From assembly GCA_023230755.1 (NCBI GenBank), contig JALNWS010000118.1:1-13647 (forward strand): a stretch of DNA of 13,647 bases, given 5' to 3'. How positions within the stretch are numbered: the first letter of the stretch is position 1; the number at the start of each line of letters is the position of its first letter. The notes under the pieces were generated by a model that had not been told where the DNA came from, searched no databases, and saw only the letters and a program-made list of their open reading frames with translations. The DNA is from Azoarcus sp. (GTDB taxonomy: Bacteria > Pseudomonadota > Gammaproteobacteria > Burkholderiales > Rhodocyclaceae). Shown here piece by piece: positions 5,425 through 13,647 of this stretch. The position numbers were made by a program, and so were the translations under genes.

Positions 5425-6756
5425 ATGGGTTTTGACAAGCGGTTCATCTTCAGGAGCTCGACGCTCACACTTGCACTGAGCCTGCTCGCAGGCGGTGCAG
5501 CCAGCCTTTATTTCCTTTCCCCCGACAGCACGACGGAGACCCCCACCGTCAGCAGCGCCGAAGGTCCGCCGCGCGCCGGTGGCCGGCAAGGCCCCGGCGG
5601 CGGACAACGCGGACCGGGCGGAGCCATTCAGCCGATCCGGGCCACCGCAGCGCGAGCCGGCGATCTGGACATCGTGCTCAGTGCGCTCGGCACCGCCACC
5701 GCCTCCAATACCGCCACCGTCAAGCCACGGGTGAGCGGACAACTGATCGATATCCGCTTTCGCGAGGGCCAACTGGTGAAGGTGGGTGATCTGCTCGCCG
5801 AAATCGATCCGCGCGAGTACCAGATCCAGCTCGACCAGGCTCGCGCGCAGCGGATCAAGAGCGAAGCCGTGCTCGGCGCCGCCCGGGTCGACCTCGAGCG
5901 CTACCGCGCCTTGCTCGCCCAGGACTCGATCGCCCGCCAGCAGGTCGACACCCAGGAGGCGCTCGTTCGCCAGCACGAGGGCACGGTCGAGGCCGATCGC
6001 GCCGCCGAGGCCAACGCCCGGCTGCAGCTGGAATTCACCCGCGTCACCGCCCCCGCCTCCGGTCGCCTCGGCCTGCGCCAGGTCGATGCAGGCAACCTCG
6101 TCAACGCGCAGGACAGCGCGGGGCTGGTGGTCATCACCCAGACCCAGCCCATCCACGCGGTGTTTTCCCTGCCCGCCGACAGCCTGGCCCCGGTGCTGCC
6201 GCGGCTCCACGGCAAGGAGCGCCTGGGGGTCGAAGCCTGGAGCCGTGACGGCCGCACGCGCCTCGCTGAGGGCTTCGTACTCAGCGTCGATAACCAGATC
6301 GACGTCAGCACCGGCTCGCTCAAGCTCAAGGCCGAGTTCGCCAATCAGGACAACAGCCTGTTTCCGAACCAGTTCATCAACATTCGGCTCAAGGCCGATC
6401 AGCGTAACGACAGCATCCTGGTGCATACCGCAGCAATCCAGCGCAACGCCCAGGGTGCCTTCGTGTTCGTGATCGACGCCGAGCAGCGGGTGCAGGCACG
6501 ACAGATCCGGCTCGGCCCCGCCCAGGGCGAGCTGGTGGTGGTCGAGGACGGGCTTGCCGCCGGCGAACGCCTGGTGCTCGACGGCGCCGACCGCCTGCGC
6601 GAGGGATCCCGGGTCGACGTGCTGAGCGTGGACGGCGTTGCGCTTGCCCGCGGCACGGCAGGCGAGCAGCCTGCCGCCCCCGACGGCAATGGCGCGCGTA
6701 CCACCCAGATTCCGCAGGCGGGTCTGCGTCCCACCGCCGCCAGGCCAGCCCGATGA
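5425..6756 (+). CDS. mdtA: MdtA-like RND efflux periplasmic adaptor (membrane fusion protein)
   Basis: The 443-residue adaptor links the inner-membrane RND pump to the outer-membrane channel. A membrane anchor or signal sequence covers residues 11-31 (SSTLTLALSLLAGGAASLYF). A Gly-rich linker (50-67) follows, then the first lipoyl half (about 98-130, VKPRVSGQLIDIRFREGQLV), an alpha-helical hairpin (132-202), the second lipoyl half with RVTAPASGRLGLRQVDAGN (206-224), a beta-barrel domain (about 240-325) and a membrane-proximal domain (330-402). VSGQLIDIRFREGQLVKVGD and TAPASGRLG are family motifs, and the closest style is MdtA. The frame extends upstream to ATG 5341, but that start would add an unusual 28-residue leader encoded across the terminator hairpin, so ATG 5425 was chosen despite a weak ribosome binding site. 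The stop overlaps the mdtB start (ATGA). Exact start is less sure than identity. Confidence 0.9.
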   Translation: MGFDKRFIFRSSTLTLALSLLAGGAASLYFLSPDSTTETPTVSSAEGPPRAGGRQGPGGGQRGPGGAIQPIRATAARAGDLDIVLSALGTATASNTATVKPRVSGQLIDIRFREGQLVKVGDLLAEIDPREYQIQLDQARAQRIKSEAVLGAARVDLERYRALLAQDSIARQQVDTQEALVRQHEGTVEADRAAEANARLQLEFTRVTAPASGRLGLRQVDAGNLVNAQDSAGLVVITQTQPIHAVFSLPADSLAPVLPRLHGKERLGVEAWSRDGRTRLAEGFVLSVDNQIDVSTGSLKLKAEFANQDNSLFPNQFINIRLKADQRNDSILVHTAAIQRNAQGAFVFVIDAEQRVQARQIRLGPAQGELVVVEDGLAAGERLVLDGADRLREGSRVDVLSVDGVALARGTAGEQPAAPDGNGARTTQIPQAGLRPTAARPAR

Positions 6757-9700
6757 ATCCCTCGCGCCTGTACATCCTGCGCCCGGTGGCCACTTCGCTG
6801 CTGATGCTGGCGATACTGCTGGTCGGCCTGATCGGCTATCGCCTGCTCCCGGTCGCGGCCCTGCCCGAGGTCGAATACCCCACCATCCAGGTTCTCACCC
6901 TCTATCCGGGCGCCAGCCCGGACGTGGTCGCCTCGTCGATCACCGCCCCGCTCGAACGTCAGCTTGGCCAGATTGCAGGCGTCAACCAGATGTCGTCGAC
7001 CAGCTCCGGCGGCGCCTCGGTGATTGCACTCCAGTTCACCCTCGGCCTGTCAATGGACGTGGCCCAGCAGGAGGTCCAGGCCGCGATCAGTGCCGCCAAT
7101 GCCTTCCTGCCCAACGACCTGCCGATGCCGCCGGTCTTCAGCAAGGTCAATCCGGCCGATGCGCCGATCGTGAGCCTGGCGATCTCGTCCACCGCGCTGA
7201 CCCTGCCCCAGGTGGCTGACCTGGTCGACACCCGGCTGGCCCAGAAGATCTCCCGCGTGGCCGGCGTTGGCCTGGTGAGCATCGGTGGCGGGCAGCGCCC
7301 CGCCGTCCGCATTCAGGCCAACCCGCAAGCGCTGGCCGCACAGGGACTCAACCTCGAGGATCTGCGCACGGCGATCGGCAATGCCAACGTGAATGTCGCC
7401 AAGGGCAGCTTCGATGGCCCGCTGCGTGCGTCCACCCTCGATGCCAATGACCAGCTGCGCTCGGCGGACGAGTACCGCACGCTGGTGATCGCATGGAAGA
7501 ACGGCGCACCGATCCGCCTCGGCGACGTGGCAGAGCTCGTCGACGGGGCCGAGAATGAACGCCTCGCCGCCTGGGCTGGCACCCGCCCCGCGGTCATCCT
7601 CAACATCCAGCGCCAGCCCGGTGCCAACGTGATCGAGACGGTGGACCGGATCAAGGCCCTGCTGCCCGCGCTGCAGGCCTCGCTGCCCGCCACCGTCGAC
7701 CTGCAGCTGCTCGCCGACCGCACGGTCACGATCCGCGCCTCGGTGCGCGACGTCGGCCACGAACTGCTGCTCGCCATCGCACTGGTGGTGATGGTGATCT
7801 TCGTGTTCCTGCGCAACATCCCGGCCACCATCATTCCCAGCGTCGCGGTGCCCTTGTCGCTGATCGGCACCTTCGCGGTGATGCACCTCGCCGGTTTCTC
7901 GATCAACAACCTCACCCTGATGGCGCTGACCATCGCCACCGGCTTCGTGGTTGACGATGCGATCGTGATGATCGAGAACATCTCGCGCTACATCGAGAAG
8001 GGCGAATCGGCGCTGGAGGCCGCACTCAAGGGCGCAAAGCAGATCGGTTTCACCATCATCTCGCTCACCTTCTCGCTGATTGCGGTGCTGATCCCGTTGC
8101 TGTTCATGGGCGACGTGGTGGGCCGTCTGTTCCGCGAGTTCGCGATCACCCTCGCGGTGGCGATCCTGATCTCGGCCGTGGTTTCCCTGACCCTGACGCC
8201 GATGATGTGCGCGCGCCTGCTGCACCCTGTGGCGGAGGAGAAGCACGGCGCCTTTTTCCGCATCAGCGGGGCCTTCATCGACCGCTGCATCGACCGCTAT
8301 GCCGAAGCCCTGCGCTGGGTCCTCCGCCATCAGCCCCTGACCCTCGGCGTCACCGCTGGCACTCTGGTGCTCACCATACTGCTCTATCTCGCGGTGCCCA
8401 AGGGCTTCTTCCCGGTGCAGGACACCGGCCTGATCCAGGGCGTGACCGAAGCCTCGCAAAGCATCTCCTTCGGCGCCATGGCCGAGCGCCAGCAGGCCCT
8501 CGTGCGTGCGATTCTGGAGGACCCCGCGGTCGACAGCGTATCGTCGATCGTCGGCGTCGACGGGGTCAATGCCACGCTCAACAGCGGCCGCTTGCTGATC
8601 AACCTGAAGCCGCTGGCGCAGCGCGATGCCTCCGCGACCGGCGTCATCCGCCGCCTGCAGTCGCCGCTGGAGGATGTGGCCGGAATCACGGCCTACATGC
8701 AGCCGGTGCAGGACCTCTCTATCGAGAGCAGGGTGTCGCGCACCCAATACCAGTTCAGCCTGCAGGGGGCCAACGCCGAACAGCTCGGCGAGTGGGGCCA
8801 CGTCCTGCTCGAGCGCCTGCGCGAACTGCCCGAACTGGCGGACGTGGCCAACGACTGGCAGGATCAGGGGCGTCAGGCCTACGTCGAGATCGACCGCGAC
8901 AGCGCCGGTCGCCTGGGCATCACCACCGCCGCCATCGACAACGCACTGTACAACGCCTTCGGCCAGCGCCAGATCTCCACCATCTTCACCCAGACCAACC
9001 TGTATCGCGTCGTGCTCGAGGTCAAGCCCGAGTTCCAGCGCGGCCTCGAGGCACTCGACAGCCTCTACCTGGTGGCGGCCAACGGCGCACAGGTGCCGCT
9101 GGCCGCCGTGGCCAAGATCAGCGAGCGTCCGGCCCTGCTGGCGATCAACCACATCGGCCAGTTTCCCGCCGCCACCTTCTCGTTCAACCTCGCCCCCGGG
9201 GTCTCACTCGGCGAAGCGGTCGCGGCGATCCGGGCGGCACAAGCGGGGCTCGACCTTCCGCCCAGCCTGAGTATCGACTTCCAGGGCGCGGCACAGACCT
9301 TCCAGGCCTCGCTCACCAGCACCGTGTGGCTGATCGTCGCCGCGATCATCACCATGTACATCGTGCTCGGCGTGCTCTATGAGAGCTACATCCACCCGGT
9401 CACCATCCTGTCCACCCTGCCCTCGGCCGGGGTCGGTGCACTGCTGGCACTGCTGTTGTCCGGCACCGACCTGGGGATCATCGGCATCATCGGCATCATC
9501 CTGCTGATCGGGATCGTCAAGAAGAACGCGATCATGATGATCGACTTCGCGCTGGAGGCCGAGCGCGAACACGGCAAGTCCGCCCACGACGCGATCTTCG
9601 AAGCCTGCCTGCTGCGCTTCCGGCCGATCCTGATGACCACCCTGGCGGCCCTGCTCGGCGCGCTGCCGCTGATGCTGTCGACCGGGGTCGGGTCCGAACT

Positions 9701-9845
9701 GCGCCAGCCGCTGGGCATCACCATGGTCGGCGGGCTGATCATGTCGCAGATCCTGACCCTGTTCACCACCCCGGTGATCTACCTCGCCTTCGACCGCCTC
9801 GCGCGCCGCGTCGAGGCCGCCCGTCTGCGCCGCAGGAGTGCGTGA
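6753..9845 (+). CDS. mdtB: MdtB-like RND multidrug efflux transporter subunit
   Basis: The 1030-residue protein is a proton-driven inner-membrane RND pump of the HAE1 type with 12 expected membrane helices and two large periplasmic loops. It closely follows MdtB along its whole length: RLYILRPVATSLLMLAILL at the start, VEYPTIQVLTLYPGASPDVV, NNLTLMALTIATGFVVDDAI, and the C-terminal SQILTLFTTPVIYLAFDRL. The proton-relay residues are intact: Asp401 and Asp402 in VVDDAIVMIEN (TM4) and Lys924 in GIVKKNAIMMIDFAL (TM10). In E. coli MdtB and MdtC assemble as a heterotrimer, mostly two MdtB to one MdtC, that exports bile salts, novobiocin and other amphiphiles. A paralogous pump gene follows here too, so the same assembly is expected. 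The ATG lies within the mdtA stop (ATGA), with no separate ribosome binding site visible. Confidence 0.95.
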   Translation: MNPSRLYILRPVATSLLMLAILLVGLIGYRLLPVAALPEVEYPTIQVLTLYPGASPDVVASSITAPLERQLGQIAGVNQMSSTSSGGASVIALQFTLGLSMDVAQQEVQAAISAANAFLPNDLPMPPVFSKVNPADAPIVSLAISSTALTLPQVADLVDTRLAQKISRVAGVGLVSIGGGQRPAVRIQANPQALAAQGLNLEDLRTAIGNANVNVAKGSFDGPLRASTLDANDQLRSADEYRTLVIAWKNGAPIRLGDVAELVDGAENERLAAWAGTRPAVILNIQRQPGANVIETVDRIKALLPALQASLPATVDLQLLADRTVTIRASVRDVGHELLLAIALVVMVIFVFLRNIPATIIPSVAVPLSLIGTFAVMHLAGFSINNLTLMALTIATGFVVDDAIVMIENISRYIEKGESALEAALKGAKQIGFTIISLTFSLIAVLIPLLFMGDVVGRLFREFAITLAVAILISAVVSLTLTPMMCARLLHPVAEEKHGAFFRISGAFIDRCIDRYAEALRWVLRHQPLTLGVTAGTLVLTILLYLAVPKGFFPVQDTGLIQGVTEASQSISFGAMAERQQALVRAILEDPAVDSVSSIVGVDGVNATLNSGRLLINLKPLAQRDASATGVIRRLQSPLEDVAGITAYMQPVQDLSIESRVSRTQYQFSLQGANAEQLGEWGHVLLERLRELPELADVANDWQDQGRQAYVEIDRDSAGRLGITTAAIDNALYNAFGQRQISTIFTQTNLYRVVLEVKPEFQRGLEALDSLYLVAANGAQVPLAAVAKISERPALLAINHIGQFPAATFSFNLAPGVSLGEAVAAIRAAQAGLDLPPSLSIDFQGAAQTFQASLTSTVWLIVAAIITMYIVLGVLYESYIHPVTILSTLPSAGVGALLALLLSGTDLGIIGIIGIILLIGIVKKNAIMMIDFALEAEREHGKSAHDAIFEACLLRFRPILMTTLAALLGALPLMLSTGVGSELRQPLGITMVGGLIMSQILTLFTTPVIYLAFDRLARRVEAARLRRRSA
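9834..9838 (+). promoter_or_regulatory. Ribosome binding site that decides the mdtC start
   Basis: AGGAG inside the end of mdtB lies 6 bases before ATG 9845 but only 3 bases before the in-frame GTG at 9842. Spacing therefore favours ATG 9845, which overlaps the mdtB stop as TGATG. Confidence 0.7.
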
Positions 9846-12800
9846 TGAGCCTGTCCGAGACCTTCATCCGGCGCCCCGTCGCCACCGTCCTGCTCACGCT
9901 CGGCATTGCCCTGCTCGGCACGGCCTCCTACTTTCAGCTCCCGGCCGCGCTGCTGCCGCAGGCCGACTTTCCGGTGATCTCGGTCCGCGCCAATCTGCCC
10001 GGCGCCAGCCCCGACACCGTCGCCTCCAGCGTGGCCATGCCACTGGAGCGGGCGCTCGGCACCATCGCCGGCGTCAATGAGATTACTTCGCGCAGCACCC
10101 TCGGCTCGGCCGAGGTCGTTCTACAGTTCGATCTCGACCGCAGCATCGAGGGCGCCGCGCGCGACGTGCAGGCCGCCATCAATACCGCCCGCGCCCAGTT
10201 GCCGGGCGGCATGTCGGGCAATCCGTCGGTGCGCAAGGCCAGCCCCAACGACAGCCCGATCATGATCCTGTCCATGACCTCGGACACCCTCACCCGTACC
10301 GAGATCTACGATGCCGCGGTCACCATCCTGGCGCAGAAGCTCGCCCAGGTCCAAGGCGTCGGTCAGGTCAGCGCGGGGGGCAGTTCGCTGCCGGCGGTTC
10401 GGGTCGAGCTCAACCCGCTCGCGCTGGCGCGCAGTGGCGTCAGCTCGGAAGCGGTGCGCAACGCAATCGTCGCCACCAACGTCAACCGCCCCAAGGGTTT
10501 CCTGGAGGATGGCGAGCGCAGCTGGCAGATCAGCGCCAACGACCAGCTCAGAACCGCCGCCGAGTACCTACCGCTGATCATCTCCTGGCGTGAGGGTGCC
10601 GCGCTGCGCCTTGCCGACGTCGCAGCGGTCAAGGATGGTGCGCAGGAGCTGCGCAACGCCGCGATCACCAACGGCAAGCCCTCCGTGGTGCTGATGATCA
10701 ACCGCCAGCCCAACGCCAACATCATTGCCACGGTGGATCACATCCAGGCCCTGCTACCCGAACTGCAGGCCGCCATCCCGCAGGCGATCCGGCTCGAGGT
10801 CTCGCAGGACCGCAGCCTCACCATCCGCGCTTCCTTGCGCGACGTGAGCAGCTGCCTGGCGATCTCGGTGTGCCTCGTGGTGATGGTGGTGATGCTCTTC
10901 CTTCGCGACCGCCGTGCCGCCTGGATCCCCGCGATCACGGTACCGGTGACGCTGATCGGCACCCTGTCGGTGATGTACCTGGCCGGCTTCAGCCTCAACA
11001 ACCTGTCTCTAATGGCGCTCACGGTCGCGGCGGGCTTCGTCGTCGACGACGTGGTGGTGGTGCTGGAGAACACCACCCGCCACATCGAGCAAGGGCTGTC
11101 GCCGATGCAGGCGGCGCTGCGCGGCGTGCGCGAAGTCGGCTCGACCCTGGTGTCGATGTCGCTTGCGCTCACCGCCGTGTTCATTCCCATCATCTTCATG
11201 GAAGGCATCATCGGCCGTCTGTTCGTCGAGTTCGCCGTCACTCTGGTCGCGGCGATCATGGTTTCGCTGGTGATCTCGCTCACCACCACGCCGATGCTGT
11301 GTTCGCGCCTGCTGCGTCCTGCCAGCGGCTATCGCGAGAGCACGGCATCGCGCTACAGTGGCCGGCTGATCGCTCGCCTGCACCTGGCTTACCGCCGCAG
11401 CCTGGGGTGGACGCTGGACCATGGGCTGGTGACACTCGCCGTCCTGGCCGGCGTGGTCACGCTCAATCTTTATCTGTATGCCATGGTGCCAAAGGGCTTC
11501 CTGCCGCAGCAGGACACCGGCCGCATCATGGCCAGCATCGAGGGCGACCAGAGCAGTTCGTTCCAGTCGATGTACGAGAAGCTGGTCGAGGCCGAAGCCA
11601 TCGTCCGCAACGATCCGGCCGTGGCGCGGGTCAATGGGTCGGTCGGGGGCAGCGGTGGTCCCGGAGGCGGGTCATCCAGCTCGGCGCGCATGTTCCTCAC
11701 GCTCAAACCGCTTGCCGAGCGCAGCGAGAGTGCGAACGAGGTCATCGATCGTCTGCGCCGGCCACTGTCGCGCATTGCCGGCGCCAACGTGTATCTGCAG
11801 TCGGCGCAGGAGATCCGCATCGGCGGGCGCTCCAGCTCTTCCGACCAGATCTATGTGCTGCTCAGCGACGATCTCGCCTTGCTGCGCAGCTGGGAGCCGC
11901 GCATCCGCGAAGCCCTGTCCAGGCTGCCGCAGATCACCGATGTCAACACCGACCGCCGCGACCGCGGCCTGCAGACCACGCTGATCGTCGATCGCGACGC
12001 CGCAGCCCGTGTCGGCCTGACCCAGCGCGCGATCGACGTGTCGCTCAACAACCTGTTCGGCGAACGCCTGGTGTCGACCATCTACAACCCGCTCAACCAG
12101 TATCGGGTGGTGATGGGCGCGGCGCCCCACTTCTGGCAGGGCCCGGAGGTCCTCGATGAGATCGTGCTGATGGCAGCCGACGGCCAGGCCGTGCCGCTGT
12201 CCGCGGTCGCGCGCTGGGAGCCCGGACAGACGCCGAGCTCGATCAATCACCAGAGCCAGTTCGCAGCGTCCACCATCGGCTACGCCCTCGCCCCCGGGGT
12301 CGCGCTCGGGGATGCCACCCAGGCGATCACCGATGCTGTTGCCGAGCTCGGGCTTCCGCCCGGGCTGTTCGGCAGCTTCGAGGGCGCCGCACGCGCCTTC
12401 CAGTCGTCCTCGTCGAACCAGCTGCTGCTGATCGTCAGCGCCATCGTGGCGGTGTACCTGGTGCTGGGCATCCTCTACGAGAGCCTGCTGCACCCGCTCA
12501 CCATCCTGTCCACGCTGCCTTCGGCTGGCATCGGGGCCCTGCTGGCGCTGCTCGCCTTCGGTACCGAGTTCACCGTGATTGCGCTGATCGGCGTCATCCT
12601 GCTCGTCGGCATCGTGACCAAGAACGCGATCCTGATGATCGACTTCGCCCTGCATGTACAGCGCAGCCGCGGACTGTCGCCGCGCGACGCGATCTTCGAG
12701 GCCAGCCTGCTGCGCTTCCGCCCGATCATGATGACCACCACGGCCACCCTCCTCGCCGCGATCCCGCTTGCCCTCGGCAGTGGCGACGGCGCAGAACTGC

Positions 12801-12982
12801 GCCAACCCCTCGGCCTCTCGATCATGGGCGGCCTCGTGCTGAGCCAGATCCTCACCCTCTACACCACGCCGACGGTGTTTCTCCAGCTCGACCGCTTGCG
12901 GCTCAAGCTCGGCGCCCTGCGCGCGCGGCGCAACCCCGTTCCGTCCGCTCACCCCCACCTGAATCCACCACCACCCGTATGA
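9845..12982 (+). CDS. mdtC: MdtC-like RND multidrug efflux transporter subunit
   Basis: The 1045-residue protein is the second RND pump subunit and matches MdtC better than MdtB. Examples are FIRRPVATVLLTLGIALLG at the start, PQADFPVISVRANLPGASPD, EGAARDVQAAIN and GGSSLPAVRVELNPLA. The relay residues are present: Asp401 and Asp402 in FVVDDVVVVLEN (TM4) and Lys926 in GIVTKNAILMIDFAL (TM10), where Thr925 replaces the lysine seen in MdtB and E. coli MdtC. A Gly/Ser-rich loop at about 598-613 in the second periplasmic region is longer than the equivalent loop in E. coli MdtC. It is expected to form a heterotrimer with MdtB. Translation is coupled to mdtB through TGATG, with AGGAG 6 bases upstream. 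Its own stop overlaps the start of the outer membrane factor gene (ATGA). Confidence 0.95.
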   Translation: MSLSETFIRRPVATVLLTLGIALLGTASYFQLPAALLPQADFPVISVRANLPGASPDTVASSVAMPLERALGTIAGVNEITSRSTLGSAEVVLQFDLDRSIEGAARDVQAAINTARAQLPGGMSGNPSVRKASPNDSPIMILSMTSDTLTRTEIYDAAVTILAQKLAQVQGVGQVSAGGSSLPAVRVELNPLALARSGVSSEAVRNAIVATNVNRPKGFLEDGERSWQISANDQLRTAAEYLPLIISWREGAALRLADVAAVKDGAQELRNAAITNGKPSVVLMINRQPNANIIATVDHIQALLPELQAAIPQAIRLEVSQDRSLTIRASLRDVSSCLAISVCLVVMVVMLFLRDRRAAWIPAITVPVTLIGTLSVMYLAGFSLNNLSLMALTVAAGFVVDDVVVVLENTTRHIEQGLSPMQAALRGVREVGSTLVSMSLALTAVFIPIIFMEGIIGRLFVEFAVTLVAAIMVSLVISLTTTPMLCSRLLRPASGYRESTASRYSGRLIARLHLAYRRSLGWTLDHGLVTLAVLAGVVTLNLYLYAMVPKGFLPQQDTGRIMASIEGDQSSSFQSMYEKLVEAEAIVRNDPAVARVNGSVGGSGGPGGGSSSSARMFLTLKPLAERSESANEVIDRLRRPLSRIAGANVYLQSAQEIRIGGRSSSSDQIYVLLSDDLALLRSWEPRIREALSRLPQITDVNTDRRDRGLQTTLIVDRDAAARVGLTQRAIDVSLNNLFGERLVSTIYNPLNQYRVVMGAAPHFWQGPEVLDEIVLMAADGQAVPLSAVARWEPGQTPSSINHQSQFAASTIGYALAPGVALGDATQAITDAVAELGLPPGLFGSFEGAARAFQSSSSNQLLLIVSAIVAVYLVLGILYESLLHPLTILSTLPSAGIGALLALLAFGTEFTVIALIGVILLVGIVTKNAILMIDFALHVQRSRGLSPRDAIFEASLLRFRPIMMTTTATLLAAIPLALGSGDGAELRQPLGLSIMGGLVLSQILTLYTTPTVFLQLDRLRLKLGALRARRNPVPSAHPHLNPPPPV

Positions 12983-13647
12983 GACTGCACCCTCTTTCCA
13001 TGGCCTGCCTCGCCGCCCTGTTGCTTGGCGGCTGCGCCCTCGGCCCCGACTTCCAGCGTCCCACCGTGGACACCCCCGCGGCGTTTCGCGCCGCCGAGGG
13101 CTGGAAGCTGGCGGAGCACGGCGCACCGACGCTCGAACAGAACTGGTGGGAGCGCTACCAGGATCCGACTCTGAACAGCTTGCTGCCACAGGTCGAGGTT
13201 TCCAACCAGAACGTGGTTGCCGCCCAGGCACAGTACCGCCAGGCGCTGGCGCTGGTAGCTGGAAGCCGCGCGCAAGCCCTGCCCGAGCTCGGTGCGGAAC
13301 TGTCGGCCACGCGCAGCCAGACCGTGTCCAGCGCCTCGAGCAGCGACACCGCGGCGCCCCGCTCGCTTCAGCGTTTGAGCCTGAGCAGCAGCTGGGAGAT
13401 CGACCTGTGGGGCCGCATCAGCCGCAGCATCGAGGCCAGTGCCAACACAGCGCAGGCAAGCGCGGCAGACCTTGCTGCCGCACGGTTAAGCGCCCAGGCC
13501 ACGCTGGCCCAAAGCTACTTGCAGCTGCGCGTCAACGACGCCCAGCAACGCCTGTTCGGACGCACGCTCGAGGCCTATCAGCGCTCGCTCGACATCACCC
13601 GCAACCGCCACACCGCCGGCGTTGCCAGCCAGGCCGATGTTGCCCAG
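12979..13647 (+). CDS. Outer membrane factor lipoprotein (NodT/OprM type), 5' part only
   Basis: The frame starts at ATG 12979, overlapping the mdtC stop (ATGA), and is open to the right edge. It gives the first 223 residues of a protein that usually has about 460-500. A lipoprotein signal peptide ends in LGGC, with Cys19 as the acylated residue, followed by ALGPDFQRP, the usual N-terminus of NodT-family outer membrane efflux lipoproteins. WWERYQDPTLNSLL (54-67) and WEIDLWGRISRSIEAS are family hallmarks, and the long Ala/Gln-rich helices form the periplasmic tunnel. The product would be the trimeric outer-membrane channel of the MdtABC-type pump. E. coli mdtABC instead relies on the separately encoded TolC. 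Identity is firm; integrity of the unseen C-terminal half is unknown. Confidence 0.92.
   Translation, partial: MRLHPLSMACLAALLLGGCALGPDFQRPTVDTPAAFRAAEGWKLAEHGAPTLEQNWWERYQDPTLNSLLPQVEVSNQNVVAAQAQYRQALALVAGSRAQALPELGAELSATRSQTVSSASSSDTAAPRSLQRLSLSSSWEIDLWGRISRSIEASANTAQASAADLAAARLSAQATLAQSYLQLRVNDAQQRLFGRTLEAYQRSLDITRNRHTAGVASQADVAQ

Noticed and set aside
5432..5437. Perfect TTGACA -35 hexamer near the mdtA start
   Set aside because: It lies inside mdtA after the chosen start, and no -10-like hexamer is found 16-18 bases downstream.
7050..9152. 700-codon open frame on the minus strand, antisense to mdtB
   Set aside because: It is fully embedded in a clear RND gene. Its His/Gln/Asp/Gly-rich product has no recognisable domain, and long antisense frames are a usual by-product of GC-rich third codon positions.
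11672..13231. 519-codon open frame on the minus strand, antisense to the mdtC/outer-membrane-factor junction
   Set aside because: It lies opposite two firmly identified genes, has low-complexity Arg/Gly/Gln-rich sequence and no family resemblance.

Overview
The window is GC-rich, densely packed proteobacterial chromosome. Gene content and protein style (a CysB-type regulator, a tonB-exbB-exbD-exbD cluster, an MdtABC pump with its own NodT-type outer membrane factor) suggest a betaproteobacterium, perhaps of the Thauera/Azoarcus (Rhodocyclales) type. That placement is inference from protein resemblance, because no rRNA or other phylogenetic marker is present. I see no mobile element, tRNA, rRNA or CRISPR array.

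Layout. (1) Bases 1-1015: the 3' part of a cysB-type LysR regulator, overlapping by ATGA a small ArsR-family regulator on the + strand. (2) Bases 1016-2128, minus strand, convergent with arsR: a sigma-54-dependent activator (enhancer-binding protein, EBP) made only of the AAA+ domain and a Fis-type HTH, with no sensory domain, resembling SfnR. (3) Bases 2129-2780: a 652-base non-coding divergent region. It holds two similar 16-bp dyads whose centres are 32 bp apart, then a -24/-12 type sigma-54 promoter, then the tonB ribosome binding site. (4) Bases 2781-5271, plus strand: tonB, exbB, exbD1 and exbD2, a complete TonB energy-transducing system with two ExbD paralogues, followed by a hairpin terminator at 5367-5389. 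(5) Bases 5425-13647, plus strand: an mdtA-mdtB-mdtC RND multidrug efflux operon and the first 223 codons of an outer membrane factor lipoprotein. All junctions in this operon are stop/start overlaps (ATGA, TGATG, ATGA).

How they may work together. The TonB system would carry inner-membrane proton-motive force to outer-membrane TonB-dependent transporters, none of which are encoded here. The MdtABC-type pump would use a heteromeric MdtB/MdtC trimer, the MdtA adaptor and the outer membrane channel to expel amphipathic compounds. The most interesting inference is regulatory: the EBP next to the TonB operon probably activates it from the two dyads through the sigma-54 promoter. CysB beside an SfnR-like EBP hints that this import system may be tied to sulfur-source limitation, but nothing in the sequence proves the physiological signal.
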